Part shown: one piece after another, positions 47,189 to 55,901 of the stretch
Layout of the letters: every line of letters starts with the position of its first letter
How positions within the stretch are numbered: position 1 is the first letter of the stretch
Assembly: GCA_041398605.1 (NCBI GenBank)
Contig: JAWKUK010000011.1
Coordinates: 241,524-305,523, forward strand
Source of the DNA: JAWKUK01 sp041398605
Lineage (GTDB): Bacteria; Planctomycetota; UBA1135; GCA-002686595
Length of the DNA stretch: 64,000 nt
Reading direction: 5' to 3'
The notes under the pieces: model-generated
Databases searched by the model: none
Told to the model about the DNA's origin: nothing
The model's input: the letters and a program-made list of their open reading frames with translations, nothing else
Program-made: the position numbers and the translations under genes

Positions 47189-49822
47189 ATGACCGTCGAT
47201 CGCCCATTCGCGTCCGCCAGCGCCGAGCTGTCGAACGATGACGCTTGTTCGTCCCCGTTGGACGAGCTCCTGGCGGCGTGCTTGCGTGAGGCCCCCGAGC
47301 GCCAGGCGGGCGCCCTCGAGGACGCGTGCCGCGAGGCTCCCCAGTTTGCGTCAGACCTAAGAGAGCGCTTTCGGATCCTCTCCGGGCTCGGCTTTGCGGC
47401 CTTTGTCGCGGACACATCTTCGCTCAACGTCGAGCCTGCGGCGCCGCGCGCCTTCGGCGACTTCGAGCTCTTTGAGGTGATCGGGCGGGGCGGGATGGGC
47501 GTCGTCCATCGCGCGCGTCAAGTGAGCCTCGACCGCGAGGTCGTCGTCAAGCTCATTCGCCCGGAGCTCCTGAACTTTGAAGGGACGCGCCAGCGCTTCG
47601 TACGTGAAGCCGAGGCGATCGCGCAGCTGCGCCACCCAGGGATCGTGCCGATCTATGTGTTCGGTGAGACGCAAGGGGTGCCGTACTTCGCGCTCGAGTA
47701 CGTCGATGGCTGCTCGCTCGCGAAGCGCCTGGCGGACGTGGAAGGCCAACCGCTGCGAGGGTTGCGTGGGAGCGCGCTCTCCGCTGGGCTCGCCGGGCGG
47801 AGCTGGACGGGCGCAGCGCTCGAGGTCGGGCGTCAGATCGCAGCGGCCTTGCACCATGCGCACCAGCGCGGGATCCTCCACCGCGACGTGAAGCCCTCGA
47901 ACGTCCTGCTGGGCGTCGATGGGCGCGCGCGGGTGATCGACTTTGGCCTGCACGCGCTCTTGGACGACGAGGCGACGGATGCGCCCGCGACGCGCCTGAC
48001 CCGCGCGGGCGTTGCGCCGGGGACGCTCTTGTACATGGCGCCGGAGCAGCTCGAGGAGGGCACCTACGACGTGCGCTCTGAGGTGTACGCGCTCGGCGCG
48101 ACGCTCTACGAGCTCTTGACCCGGGCGCCCCCATTCCAAGGCTCGAACCGCTCGACCACGGAGCGGCTCATCCGCGCCGGCGCGCCGCGGCCCTTGCGCG
48201 CGATCGCGCCCGCGGTGCCACGCGACGTCGAAGCCGTGGTGCTCCGCGCGTTGTCATTGGACCCCACGCGCCGCTACGTCGACATGCGCGCGTTCGAGGA
48301 CGACTTGGAGCGCGCGCGCGACGGCCGGCCCGTGGCGGCCCGGCCGGACAGCGCTTGGTACCGGCTGCGGCGCTGGATCGGTCGGCAGCCGACGCTCGCT
48401 GCGCTGACGTTCGCGGTCACTGCGCTCGTCGTCGCTGCGCCGACGGTCGTCATCGTGCAGCAACGTGACCATGCGCGCGCGCTGCGCGCGGCATACGACG
48501 AAGAGCGCGCCGCGCGCCTGGCGGCGGAGGACCTCTCCAGCTTTGTCGTGGACGTGCTCGAAGCCGCGGATCCGAACAAAGCCGAGCCCAACGAGGCGGT
48601 GCAGCAGATCTTGGAGCGCGGCGTGGAGCGCCTCGAAGCGCGGCTCGCTGTGCTGCCGACGCAGCGGGCCGAGCTGCAGCGCATCCTGGGGCGGATCCAC
48701 GGGAGCCTCGGGTTGTTCGATGTCTCGCAGGCGCTCTTGGAGCGGTCGCTCGAGACCTTGGAGCAGCACCGGTCGGAGCTCGTCGCGGCGGGCGCAGACG
48801 AGGCGCAGCGCAGGCAGGCGCTCGCACGAGTGGTCGATTCACGCGCGGCGTTGGCGCTCGTCCTGGAGACGCGTGGCGCAAGGGTGGCGGCCTTCGGACA
48901 ACGTCGCCTGCTCGCTGATGAGCTCGCGCAGCTCTGGACCCCGGAGAGCTGGGCGGCCAAACACGCACGCGCGAACTGGATGCGCATGGTCGCAGAGATG
49001 CCGGACGAGGCGTTTCCCAACGGCGACCGTCCCACCGAGGACGAGGTGCTCAGCGCGCTGCGGTCGGCGGCGGACTTCCTCAAGGCGGACTTCGACGATG
49101 AGGCGGCGCGGCTGGGTCCAGCGCTGGGTTGGCTGGGCTCGCACCTCCTGAACCGGGTGCGCGGGCTGCGTGGGCCAGAGCGCGCCGCGGCGCTCACCGA
49201 GTGCCGCGCTGTGTTGGAGCGCGCGCTCGACGTCTTTGGGCGCGCCAGCGCGTCGGGCTCACTTGACGCTGCCGACACACAGATCGCGCTGGGCCTGACG
49301 TTGAAGTTTCAGGGCGAATTCCCGCGCGCAGAGGCGCTCTACCGCGCGGCCATCGAAACGTACACCCAGCGCTTGCCTCCGAAGAACTACCGCATTGGCG
49401 CTTCACTCGTGAACCTCGCCGCATTGATCGAGGCCCAAGGTAGGCCCCGCGACGCCGCGCGAGAGCTCGAGCGCGCGCGAGAGATCCTCGACGAAGCCCT
49501 CTCGCCTGAGCACCCCTTTGCGGTCGTGTGTCTCGGGAACCTCGCTGGCGCGCGCTATCGTGGGCACGAGCACGAGGGGCTGATCGAGCTCTACGACGAA
49601 GTGCTCCGGCGTCAAACGGCGACGTTGCCGCCGAACCACCCGCACCTCGCGGCGAGCCACGAGGCACGCGGCGTGTTGAAAGTGGAAGCGGGTGACGTGG
49701 ACGGTGGCCGAGCTGACCTAGAGCGCGCGCGCGCGGAGTACGCAGGCGCAGCGCCGCTGAACGAGAGCGCGGTCGCGCGTGTCGATGCTGCGCTCGCCGC
49801 GCTCCCGTCCATTGGGGGCTGA
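47189..49822 (+). CDS. Membrane Ser/Thr protein kinase with TPR-like C-terminal part
   Basis: The start is the ATG opening MTVDRPFASASAELSNDDAC, four codons after a TTG; the product is 877 residues. The kinase domain has the glycine loop IGRGGMGVVHRARQ (about residues 98-111), catalytic Lys (VVVKLI), HRDVKPSNVLL, VIDFGL, and LYMAPEQLEEG. A transmembrane helix follows (about residues 402-423, ALTFAVTALVVAAPTVVIVQ). The rest is helical, TPR-like (ADTQIALGLTLKFQGEFPRA, RIGASLVNLAALIEAQGRPR), on the other side of the membrane. This is the standard layout of planctomycete kinases. It lies between two minus-strand ECF sigma genes, one divergent and one convergent. Confidence 0.93.
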   Translation: MTVDRPFASASAELSNDDACSSPLDELLAACLREAPERQAGALEDACREAPQFASDLRERFRILSGLGFAAFVADTSSLNVEPAAPRAFGDFELFEVIGRGGMGVVHRARQVSLDREVVVKLIRPELLNFEGTRQRFVREAEAIAQLRHPGIVPIYVFGETQGVPYFALEYVDGCSLAKRLADVEGQPLRGLRGSALSAGLAGRSWTGAALEVGRQIAAALHHAHQRGILHRDVKPSNVLLGVDGRARVIDFGLHALLDDEATDAPATRLTRAGVAPGTLLYMAPEQLEEGTYDVRSEVYALGATLYELLTRAPPFQGSNRSTTERLIRAGAPRPLRAIAPAVPRDVEAVVLRALSLDPTRRYVDMRAFEDDLERARDGRPVAARPDSAWYRLRRWIGRQPTLAALTFAVTALVVAAPTVVIVQQRDHARALRAAYDEERAARLAAEDLSSFVVDVLEAADPNKAEPNEAVQQILERGVERLEARLAVLPTQRAELQRILGRIHGSLGLFDVSQALLERSLETLEQHRSELVAAGADEAQRRQALARVVDSRAALALVLETRGARVAAFGQRRLLADELAQLWTPESWAAKHARANWMRMVAEMPDEAFPNGDRPTEDEVLSALRSAADFLKADFDDEAARLGPALGWLGSHLLNRVRGLRGPERAAALTECRAVLERALDVFGRASASGSLDAADTQIALGLTLKFQGEFPRAEALYRAAIETYTQRLPPKNYRIGASLVNLAALIEAQGRPRDAARELERAREILDEALSPEHPFAVVCLGNLAGARYRGHEHEGLIELYDEVLRRQTATLPPNHPHLAASHEARGVLKVEAGDVDGGRADLERARAEYAGAAPLNESAVARVDAALAALPSIGG

Positions 49823-49951
49823 ACGGGCCAGGCCGATGCGCTCGCGGGCCCAGCGAGGTCAGGCGCACCGTCAGGCTCACCCCTGCTTGCGCGCCAGCGA
49901 GGTCGTGATCGAACGACCGGAGGAGCGGCCCTCGATGGGGCCGCGAGCAGA

Positions 49952-50572
49952 TCATTCGGCCAGCAGCTCTCGCAGGCGCTCGTGCGCTCGCATGCGCAGC
50001 ATGTGCACCGCCCCCGGAGACCGGCCGAGCTCCACCGCGACTTCATCGACCGGGCGCTCATCGAGGTCGACGCGCACCACAACGGTCTTGTAGGTCGGCG
50101 GGAGGTCCTCGAGCGCGCTCTGCAACAGCTCAAGCTCTTCACGCCCCCGAGCGACCGCCGAGGCGGACAGGTCGCAGCTCGCGAGCTGCGCCAGCAGCAT
50201 CCGCGCACTGCGGCCTTCGCTCTCGCGCTTGATGACGCCGCTGCGGGGCGTGCGCTTCTGTGCCTCGAGGCCCTTGATCGCGTCGCGCAGGTTGTTCTCG
50301 GCCATCCGCGCGAGCCAAGCGCGAAAGCCCGCGACCGTCTGTGCGCGCAGCGAGCCGATACGGAGCACTGCTTCCATCGAAGTGACCTGCACCAAGTCGT
50401 CGCCGTCGAAGCTGTGTCGCCAGTGCGCAGCGATATGTAGAGCGTCGCAGACTGCGCGAGCGTGCTCTCGAAGCAGCTCCTCGAGCGCGACGGGGTCACC
50501 CGCCACGGCGCGGACTACGGAGTCGCACACTTGCTCCGTATCCGGCTGGTTGGAGCGATTCGACGGGCTCAT
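49952..50572 (-). CDS. ECF-type RNA polymerase sigma factor
   Basis: The 206-residue protein shows sigma region 2 (SFDGDDLVQVTSMEAVLRIG, FRAWLARMAENNLRDAIKGL) and region 4 (ALEDLPPTYKTVVVRVDLDE, ELGRSPGAVHMLRMRAHERL). It resembles the planctomycete-enriched ECF groups that end in MRAHERLR. It is convergent with the kinase gene across 129 bp. The anti-sigma partner is not visible. Regulation by the neighbouring kinase is an inference from position. Confidence 0.85.
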   Translation of the reverse strand: MSPSNRSNQPDTEQVCDSVVRAVAGDPVALEELLREHARAVCDALHIAAHWRHSFDGDDLVQVTSMEAVLRIGSLRAQTVAGFRAWLARMAENNLRDAIKGLEAQKRTPRSGVIKRESEGRSARMLLAQLASCDLSASAVARGREELELLQSALEDLPPTYKTVVVRVDLDERPVDEVAVELGRSPGAVHMLRMRAHERLRELLAE

Positions 50573-50769
50573 GCGCGACGCAGCGTGGGCAATGCAGCGC
50601 GCTTGTGCGCAACTATCGCGGAATTATCATTTTCTGGCCGAAGCGCGTGATTCCAGGGCGCAGCCTGCGCCTCATATTCGGGCATGGCCTCGCGCGGCGC
50701 GGTCGTCGGCCCAGATGTCGATCGGGGACCAACGGCTCGACTCGGACTCCATTCGCGCCGGATTGCGCG

Positions 50770-52647
50770 TCAGCGCCAGGTCACCTGCCACGCGTTTGTG
50801 AAGTTGAAGCCGCCGTTGCACGGGCCCGCGTCGCGGTACACGAACTGGTAGTAGTGCGTCGAACCCGGTTGCGCGGTGCTGGCCAGGCCCCCATAGCGCG
50901 CGCGCCCCGTCGGGTCGATGAGCACGATCGGGTGGCGCTGCTGCAGCGTCACGCAGAGGACGCCGTCGCCGAGGAGCGTGCCGTTCGGCGCGAGGCCGTG
51001 GAACAAGAGGCCGGCTTGGTTCGGCGGCGCGCCGACGATCTCCAAGCGGAAGCTGTCGCTCGTCACGTCGGGCAAGCCGCCCCCGATGAGCGCCGCGCTC
51101 CCGCCCGTCGAGTTCGCGCACCCGCCGCCCGCGCCGCCGTAGTTGTTGCACGGGCAGAAGCCGCCGAAGGGGTCGCCGAAGCAATAGCCGAGGCCCTCGT
51201 CGCCCACGATCGCGCTGCGTCGCGCGGCGAGCTCCGCGCGCAGCGCCTGCACGACGTTGGCGTACGTTGGCACCTGCGCCAGGTTCGTGAACTGCGACGG
51301 GTCGCCGGTCGCGCGCATGTCGTACAGCTCCTCGCCCGTCCCGTTGTAGTTCATGTACGCATAGTCCGCGGTGCGCAAGAGCGCGCCGCCCTCGACCATC
51401 GACAGGGCCGCGCTGCGGACCGGGGCCGCACCGCCTGCGAGGAGGCCCCGGAGCGACGCGCCCTGGCACGGGGCCGGCACCGGGAGCGCCGCGGCGTCAC
51501 ACAGCGTCGGGTACAGGTCGACGTGCTCGACGAGCGCGCTGGAGCGGCCCGCGACGACGCCTGGCCCGGCGCAGATCAACGGCACTCGGGCGGACTCCTC
51601 ATGCAGGCTCAGCTTCTGCCAGAACGTGTGCTCGCCGAGGTGATAGCCGTGGTCAGACGTGAACACGACGAGGGTGTCGTCGGCGAGGTCCAGCCGCTCG
51701 AGCTCGTCGAGCACCTTCCCGAGCTGCTCGTCCATGAACGTCACCGCCGCGTAGTAAGCGCGCAGGACCTCGCGCCGGTCCGCGTCGTTGTTGGGGCCGC
51801 GCACGGGCTCGTTCCAGAAGACCCCCGCGGCAGGGACGTCCGCGAGGTCGTTCGGCAAGCGCGGCGCGAGCGTGAGCTGCGCGGGGTCGTAGCGCGCGAA
51901 GTCCGTCGCTGGCGCGACCAGCGGGACGTGCGGACGCACGAAGCCGACCGCGAGGAAGAAGGGCAGCCCGCCCCCGGCGAGCTGGCCGAGCTGCCTGACG
52001 GCCTCGTCTGCGGCGATCCAATCCGCCTGCTCGGCGCCGTTGGTCGGGCTCTGTACGGTGTAGAACGCCGCGCCGAGGCCGAGGTTGTAATGCGCCGTCG
52101 TGTTGAGGTTGAGCGTCTCGTTGGTGTAGTGCCCGGTGACGCCCGGCGTGCGCCACTCGGGGGCGAGGACGTTGAACGTCTGGCTCCACGACGGGCCGTG
52201 GTCGGGCCCGGCGGCCCCCGCGGTGATGTCACCCGGGATGCGCATGTGGTAGAGCTTCGAGATGCGCGACGTGGTGTAGCCGCTGAGGCGGAAGTGCTCC
52301 GGCAGGGTCACGTGTGAGCCCAGGACGGCGTCGACGTTCTCGTAGCTGCCGTTCGCGTCGCGGACGCGCGGGGGGTAGAGGCCGCTCAGCAGAGAGGCCC
52401 TCGAGGCCGCGCAGACCGGGTACTGGCAGTACGCCCGTTCGAACACCATGCCTCGCTGCGCGAGCCGATCCACGTTCGGCGTGTGCACCTCGGTGTTCCC
52501 GTAGGCGCCGAGCGCGGACGCGGTGAGGTCGTCTGCAATGACGAGCAGGATGTTGGGCCCTTGGGGCAGGGCAGCGGGCGCGGGGGCGGCGAGCGCGAGC
52601 GCGAGGCCGTGGCACGCTGCAAGCGCAGCGAGGGTGCGAAGGTGCAT
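50770..52647 (-). CDS. Secreted sulfatase (iduronate-2-sulfatase-like) with variant of shared C-terminal domain
   Basis: The 625-residue protein has a signal peptide MHLRTLAALAACHGLALALA. Metal-binding aspartates are in NILLVIADDLTA. The sulfatase signature is YPVCAASRASLLSG, with Cys79 the formylglycine precursor (CxASR rather than CxPSR). Further motifs are FFLAVGFVRPHVPL, VFTSDHGYHLGEHTFWQKLS and RVPLICAGPG, as in iduronate-2-sulfatase-like enzymes. The last ~116 residues are a divergent form of the domain shared by four other proteins (GVLCV, DPTGRA, YYQFVYRD, FNFTNAWQV). It hydrolyses sulfate esters of polysaccharides outside the cytoplasm. The substrate is unknown. Confidence 0.93.
   Translation of the reverse strand: MHLRTLAALAACHGLALALAAPAPAALPQGPNILLVIADDLTASALGAYGNTEVHTPNVDRLAQRGMVFERAYCQYPVCAASRASLLSGLYPPRVRDANGSYENVDAVLGSHVTLPEHFRLSGYTTSRISKLYHMRIPGDITAGAAGPDHGPSWSQTFNVLAPEWRTPGVTGHYTNETLNLNTTAHYNLGLGAAFYTVQSPTNGAEQADWIAADEAVRQLGQLAGGGLPFFLAVGFVRPHVPLVAPATDFARYDPAQLTLAPRLPNDLADVPAAGVFWNEPVRGPNNDADRREVLRAYYAAVTFMDEQLGKVLDELERLDLADDTLVVFTSDHGYHLGEHTFWQKLSLHEESARVPLICAGPGVVAGRSSALVEHVDLYPTLCDAAALPVPAPCQGASLRGLLAGGAAPVRSAALSMVEGGALLRTADYAYMNYNGTGEELYDMRATGDPSQFTNLAQVPTYANVVQALRAELAARRSAIVGDEGLGYCFGDPFGGFCPCNNYGGAGGGCANSTGGSAALIGGGLPDVTSDSFRLEIVGAPPNQAGLLFHGLAPNGTLLGDGVLCVTLQQRHPIVLIDPTGRARYGGLASTAQPGSTHYYQFVYRDAGPCNGGFNFTNAWQVTWR
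50773..51120 (-). other. C-terminal shared domain, divergent copy (sulfatase)
   Basis: About 116 residues start at CANSTGGSAAL. GVLCV, DPTGRA, HYYQFVYRD and FNFTNAWQV stand in the same order as GTLCLGGSIGR, PTPTGP, FQAWxRD and TSNFTDA of the other copies. Homology is likely but weaker. Confidence 0.6.
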
Positions 52648-52803
52648 GGGTGCAGTTTGGGGGGGAGGGGCGCCTCAGAATGGGTCATGGGCGCCGAGGT
52701 CGACCCACTCGCTATTGCCCGGTGATTTTCCAGGTTACGCTGGCCCCCGTGCGCTCGCCAGGTTGCTACGCACGTCTCCGTGACCCCCCCGACACAGCTC
52801 TCC

Positions 52804-54027
52804 ATGCGTCTCTCGACCACAACGCTCGCCTCCCTCGCCCTCTTTGCCGCGTCACCTGCAGTCGCCCAGGAGGTCCTGCACTACTGGGACTTCTCGACCC
52901 CGCACGACGTGGTGGGAGGCATCCAGAGCAACGTCATCGGCACCCCTGACCTGAGCCTCAACCCGACCTATGGCGAGGCTTACCCCGGCGCCGGGGCCTC
53001 GCTCAACACGTTGATCAACGGCATCAACGGCGGCAGCGGCTTCCTGGAGGCGACCGTGTTCACGGGGCCGACCCCCGGCCTGCAGCTCGGGATGGACGAC
53101 TACTCGGTGAGCTGCTGGGTCTACGACGACTTCGCCAGCGACATGGACGTGACCGGGCCGCGCCTGTTCGATTGCCTGTCCGGAACCACGACCGGCTTGC
53201 AGCACTCCGGCAACAACACCGGCAACTTCATCTTCCGGAGCGACGACCACCTCGGCAGCGTCAGCATCGCGACGCCGACGACGGGCTTCCCGATCCAGAA
53301 CCAGTGGTACCACGTCGCGGTCGTCGTCGATCGCGCGGCGAGCACCATCAGCTTCTACGTGAACGGCGCGCTCCTCGAGACGCTGCCTTTCGTGAACTCC
53401 GCGAACAACGCGCCGTTGACCGGCAACATCGCGCCCTCACAGGACCTCTGGATCGGGTCGATCAACGGCGGCACCAACACCGGTCAGGCCCAGACGCAGG
53501 GGATGGACGACCTCGCGTTCTTCCGCGGCCAGCTGCAGCCGACCGACATCGCGGGGCTCGCGACGGGCGCCCTGACGCCGAACGACTTCCGGCGCGTCGG
53601 CGCGGCGCTCTGCTCGCCAGCCACGCCGAACTCGACGCTCGCGCCGGCCGTGCTGCGCGCCTTTGGCAGCGACGTCGCGAGCGCCAATGACCTCACGCTC
53701 GTCGTGACGCAGCTACCGAGCAGCTCGTTCGGCTACTTCGTCGTCTCTCAGGAGACGAACCTCATCGTGACCCCGGGCAACTCGGTCGGCGACCTCTGCA
53801 TCGCGAGCCTCACCATGGGCCGCTACAGCGCGAGCACGCTCAACACGGGCGCCGGCTCGTCGGTCGCCTTGGAGCTCGACCTCACGGCGATCCCGGTCCA
53901 GCCGAGCGGCCCCGTCGCCGCGGCCGCGGGCGCGACCTGGTACTGGCAGTACTGGTACCGCGACACGGACATGTCCGGCGGGTCCATCTCGAACTTTAGC
54001 GACGCCGTCTGCGTGATATTCAATTGA
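52804..54027 (+). CDS. Secreted LamG/concanavalin-like protein with shared C-terminal domain
   Basis: The start ATG at 52804 opens MRLSTTTLASLALFAASPAV, with a signal peptide ending AVAQE; the product is 407 residues. Residues 25-260 resemble a LamG-like jelly roll: YSVSCWVYDDFASD, NQWYHVAVVVDRAASTISFY, VNGALLETLPF, DLWIGSINGG and GMDDLAFFRGQL. The last 139 residues are the shared C-terminal module in a more divergent form (GDLCIASLTMGR, WYWQYWYRD, ISNFSDAV). It is probably an extracellular carbohydrate-binding or structural protein. It is divergent from the sulfatase gene, so the pair may act on the same polysaccharide (inference). A strong hairpin follows. Confidence 0.88.
   Translation: MRLSTTTLASLALFAASPAVAQEVLHYWDFSTPHDVVGGIQSNVIGTPDLSLNPTYGEAYPGAGASLNTLINGINGGSGFLEATVFTGPTPGLQLGMDDYSVSCWVYDDFASDMDVTGPRLFDCLSGTTTGLQHSGNNTGNFIFRSDDHLGSVSIATPTTGFPIQNQWYHVAVVVDRAASTISFYVNGALLETLPFVNSANNAPLTGNIAPSQDLWIGSINGGTNTGQAQTQGMDDLAFFRGQLQPTDIAGLATGALTPNDFRRVGAALCSPATPNSTLAPAVLRAFGSDVASANDLTLVVTQLPSSSFGYFVVSQETNLIVTPGNSVGDLCIASLTMGRYSASTLNTGAGSSVALELDLTAIPVQPSGPVAAAAGATWYWQYWYRDTDMSGGSISNFSDAVCVIFN
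53608..54024 (+). other. C-terminal shared domain, copy 4 (LamG protein)
   Basis: The 139 residues begin LCSPATPNSTLAP and contain SSSFGYFVVSQET, GDLCIASLTMGR, WYWQYWYRD and ISNFSDAVCV. LCLGGSIGR is altered to LCIASLTMGR. Confidence 0.8.
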
Positions 54028-54035
54028 TGGAACGG

Positions 54036-54067
54036 CTGCGGGGCCCGCGCGTGCGCGGGCCCCGCAG
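54036..54067. terminator. 15-bp perfect hairpin after the LamG gene
   Basis: The arms ctgcggggcccgcgc and gcgcgggccccgcag form a perfect stem with a two-base loop, 8 bp after the stop. It lies between this gene and the convergent kinase gene and could serve both. Confidence 0.75.
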
Positions 54068-54109
54068 CGTGGCCTCGGAGTCGAGCTGCGCGCTGGGCGC
54101 GCGCCTGGC

Positions 54110-55036
54110 TCAGTCCTTGCGCAGGAAGTCGACCAGGTCGTTCTCCAGCGCCTCGAGCCCGTAATCGGCGACCGTCAAGCAGCGATAGACGATCTTCGCC
54201 AGCGCGTCCGGCGTGTTCGGGTTCAGGTCCTTCGGCGGTGGATAGGACAGGAAGTACGAGAGGCTCATGCGCTCGACCTCGCCGCCTTGCTCGCGGCCTG
54301 CGTACTGCCACGGGACCTCGTCGAACGGCAGGACGCCGGTCAGGATCTCGTACAGCATCACGCCGATGCCCATGACGTCGGCCTTCGACGTGCGCAGCAG
54401 GAGCGGGTTGTAGTGCGGGGTCGTGGTGATGACGCCGCGCTCGTCCGCGCGCATCGCCGGGTCGACCAAGATCACGCTGCCCGAGGGCTTCACGATCACG
54501 TTCTCCGGCTTCAGGTCACCGTGGTATGCGAGCGAGCCGTTCCCTTCGAGCTTGCGCAGCGCGCGCACGATCGTGAGGAACCAGTTCAGGCGGATGCCCT
54601 CCAGCGCGCGGATCTTCTCGCGCAGCGTCTTGCCGCGCACGTAGTCCATGACTTGGATCGGGCGACCCTCGTGCATGAAGCACTCGCGCGCCCGCACGAT
54701 GTTCGGGCTCTTGATCGCGTTGAGCGTGGCGTGCTCGCTGCGGATCAGGTCGTCGATCTCGTGCACATCGAGGAAGTCGATGCGCACGCCGTCCTGGCGG
54801 AAGAAGACCGCTTCAGCGGGGGTCTCGTCAGGGCTGATGCCCTCGGGTTGGCGCTTGTTCGTGATCTCGAGGAAGCGCGTCACGTAGCGACCGCCGCCTG
54901 CGACGTCGCCGACCTTCAGCGCTACCTTGTGACCTTCGAGGTCTTCGGCGAGGTACACGAGGGCGAACCCCCCGCGAGCCAGGAAGTCCACGATCTGGTA
55001 GCTGCCGATGCGTTCACCGACTTCGAGCTTGATCAT
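54110..55036 (-). CDS. Small cytoplasmic protein kinase-like protein with altered catalytic motifs
   Basis: The 308-residue protein has no membrane segment. Kinase features are a glycine loop FLARGGFALVYLAEDLEG, a catalytic Lys in VALKVGDV (K41), the catalytic loop AYHGDLKPENVIVK and LGIGVMLYEILTG-like GIGVMLYEILTGVLPFDE. HRD is replaced by HGD, and the Mg-binding DFG is replaced by VDPAM, keeping the aspartate but losing Phe and Gly. It may be a weak or pseudo kinase, or an atypical active one. It lies alone, convergent with the LamG gene. No partner gene suggests a pathway. Confidence 0.82.
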   Translation of the reverse strand: MIKLEVGERIGSYQIVDFLARGGFALVYLAEDLEGHKVALKVGDVAGGGRYVTRFLEITNKRQPEGISPDETPAEAVFFRQDGVRIDFLDVHEIDDLIRSEHATLNAIKSPNIVRARECFMHEGRPIQVMDYVRGKTLREKIRALEGIRLNWFLTIVRALRKLEGNGSLAYHGDLKPENVIVKPSGSVILVDPAMRADERGVITTTPHYNPLLLRTSKADVMGIGVMLYEILTGVLPFDEVPWQYAGREQGGEVERMSLSYFLSYPPPKDLNPNTPDALAKIVYRCLTVADYGLEALENDLVDFLRKD

Positions 55037-55222
55037 CTGGGGCGGTCCTCGGTGAGGGAGCCTCGGGGCCCTGGCGGGTCAGGGGGAACAGGGTGCTAGG
55101 GGCCCGCCGGCACCACCTTCATCGGGCGCCCGAGCGGCTGGATTGAGGGATTCCTCGACGAGGATTCACGGCATGGTTCGATTTCGGCGCGAGGGGCCGG
55201 CTGGCGGTCGCGTGGCGCGCGC

Positions 55223-55786
55223 TCAGGGGCGCGTGTCGGCGTCGATGGCGCCATCGACATCGCCTTCGGCCGCTGGGCGCGGCCCGCTCTCTGGGGCCTC
55301 CCTCACGCTCGGCCCGCTCTCTGGGGCCTCCCTTACGCTCGGCCCGCTCTCTGGAGCGTCGCTCGAGCTCGGGGCCTCCCGCGCCGTGATCCGCGCGCCC
55401 GGGCCAGCGCCCAAGATGCGGCGGACGCCGGCTTCGAGGGTGCCCGCGCCGAGCTGCTCGTCGGGGGCGTGCGGGCGGCGGCGCCAGGCGCGGCCGAGGG
55501 CGTCCACTGCGCCGATGTCCTGACCGTGCTGGTTGCGCACGATGTACAGGAAGGCCTGGTCCGAATCGGCCGGCGCGCGCTCCGCATGCGCCGCGGTTGC
55601 CTCGAAGCGAAGCACCGAGCCGATGGTGCGCTCGTGCTCGAGCACGTCCCATGACGCCACCATCGGCACAGGATGCAGCGTCGTGCCGTTGCCCGCACCC
55701 ACCGGGTGGTGGGTGGTGGTCTGCACGCAGCCCCCAGCGCCACCACAGAGCGCCGTAGCGCCCAGGGCGACGAGGGCCCGTGACAT
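55223..55786 (-). CDS. Repeat-containing lipoprotein, unknown
   Basis: The start is chosen at MSRALVALGATALCGGAGGC; the frame is open 6 codons further. The lipobox is GAGGC. The mature part, to about residue 130, is a small unknown domain (IGSVLRFEATAAHAERAPAD, IVRNQHGQDIGAVDALGRAW). The C-terminal tail holds three copies of a ten-residue repeat (EAPESGPSVR type), encoded by the 30-bp tandem repeat in this gene. No known family was recognised. It is divergent from the aminopeptidase gene. Confidence 0.65.
   Translation of the reverse strand: MSRALVALGATALCGGAGGCVQTTTHHPVGAGNGTTLHPVPMVASWDVLEHERTIGSVLRFEATAAHAERAPADSDQAFLYIVRNQHGQDIGAVDALGRAWRRRPHAPDEQLGAGTLEAGVRRILGAGPGARITAREAPSSSDAPESGPSVREAPESGPSVREAPESGPRPAAEGDVDGAIDADTRP
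55281..55370 (-). repeat. 30-bp tandem repeat, three copies, coding
   Basis: The three units start at 55281, 55311 and 55341. The first two differ at one base and the third is diverged in its second half. They encode the ten-residue repeat of the lipoprotein tail in frame. Confidence 0.9.
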
Positions 55787-55901
55787 GGCGCAGGCTCGAC
55801 TCATCTGTTGGGTCCTTCGGCGGAGGAACGTCGATTCTGGACCTCAGAACCGGACTCCGTCGCGCGGTTCGGCGGTGCCGTCACGTATCCTCCCTCCCCC
55901 G

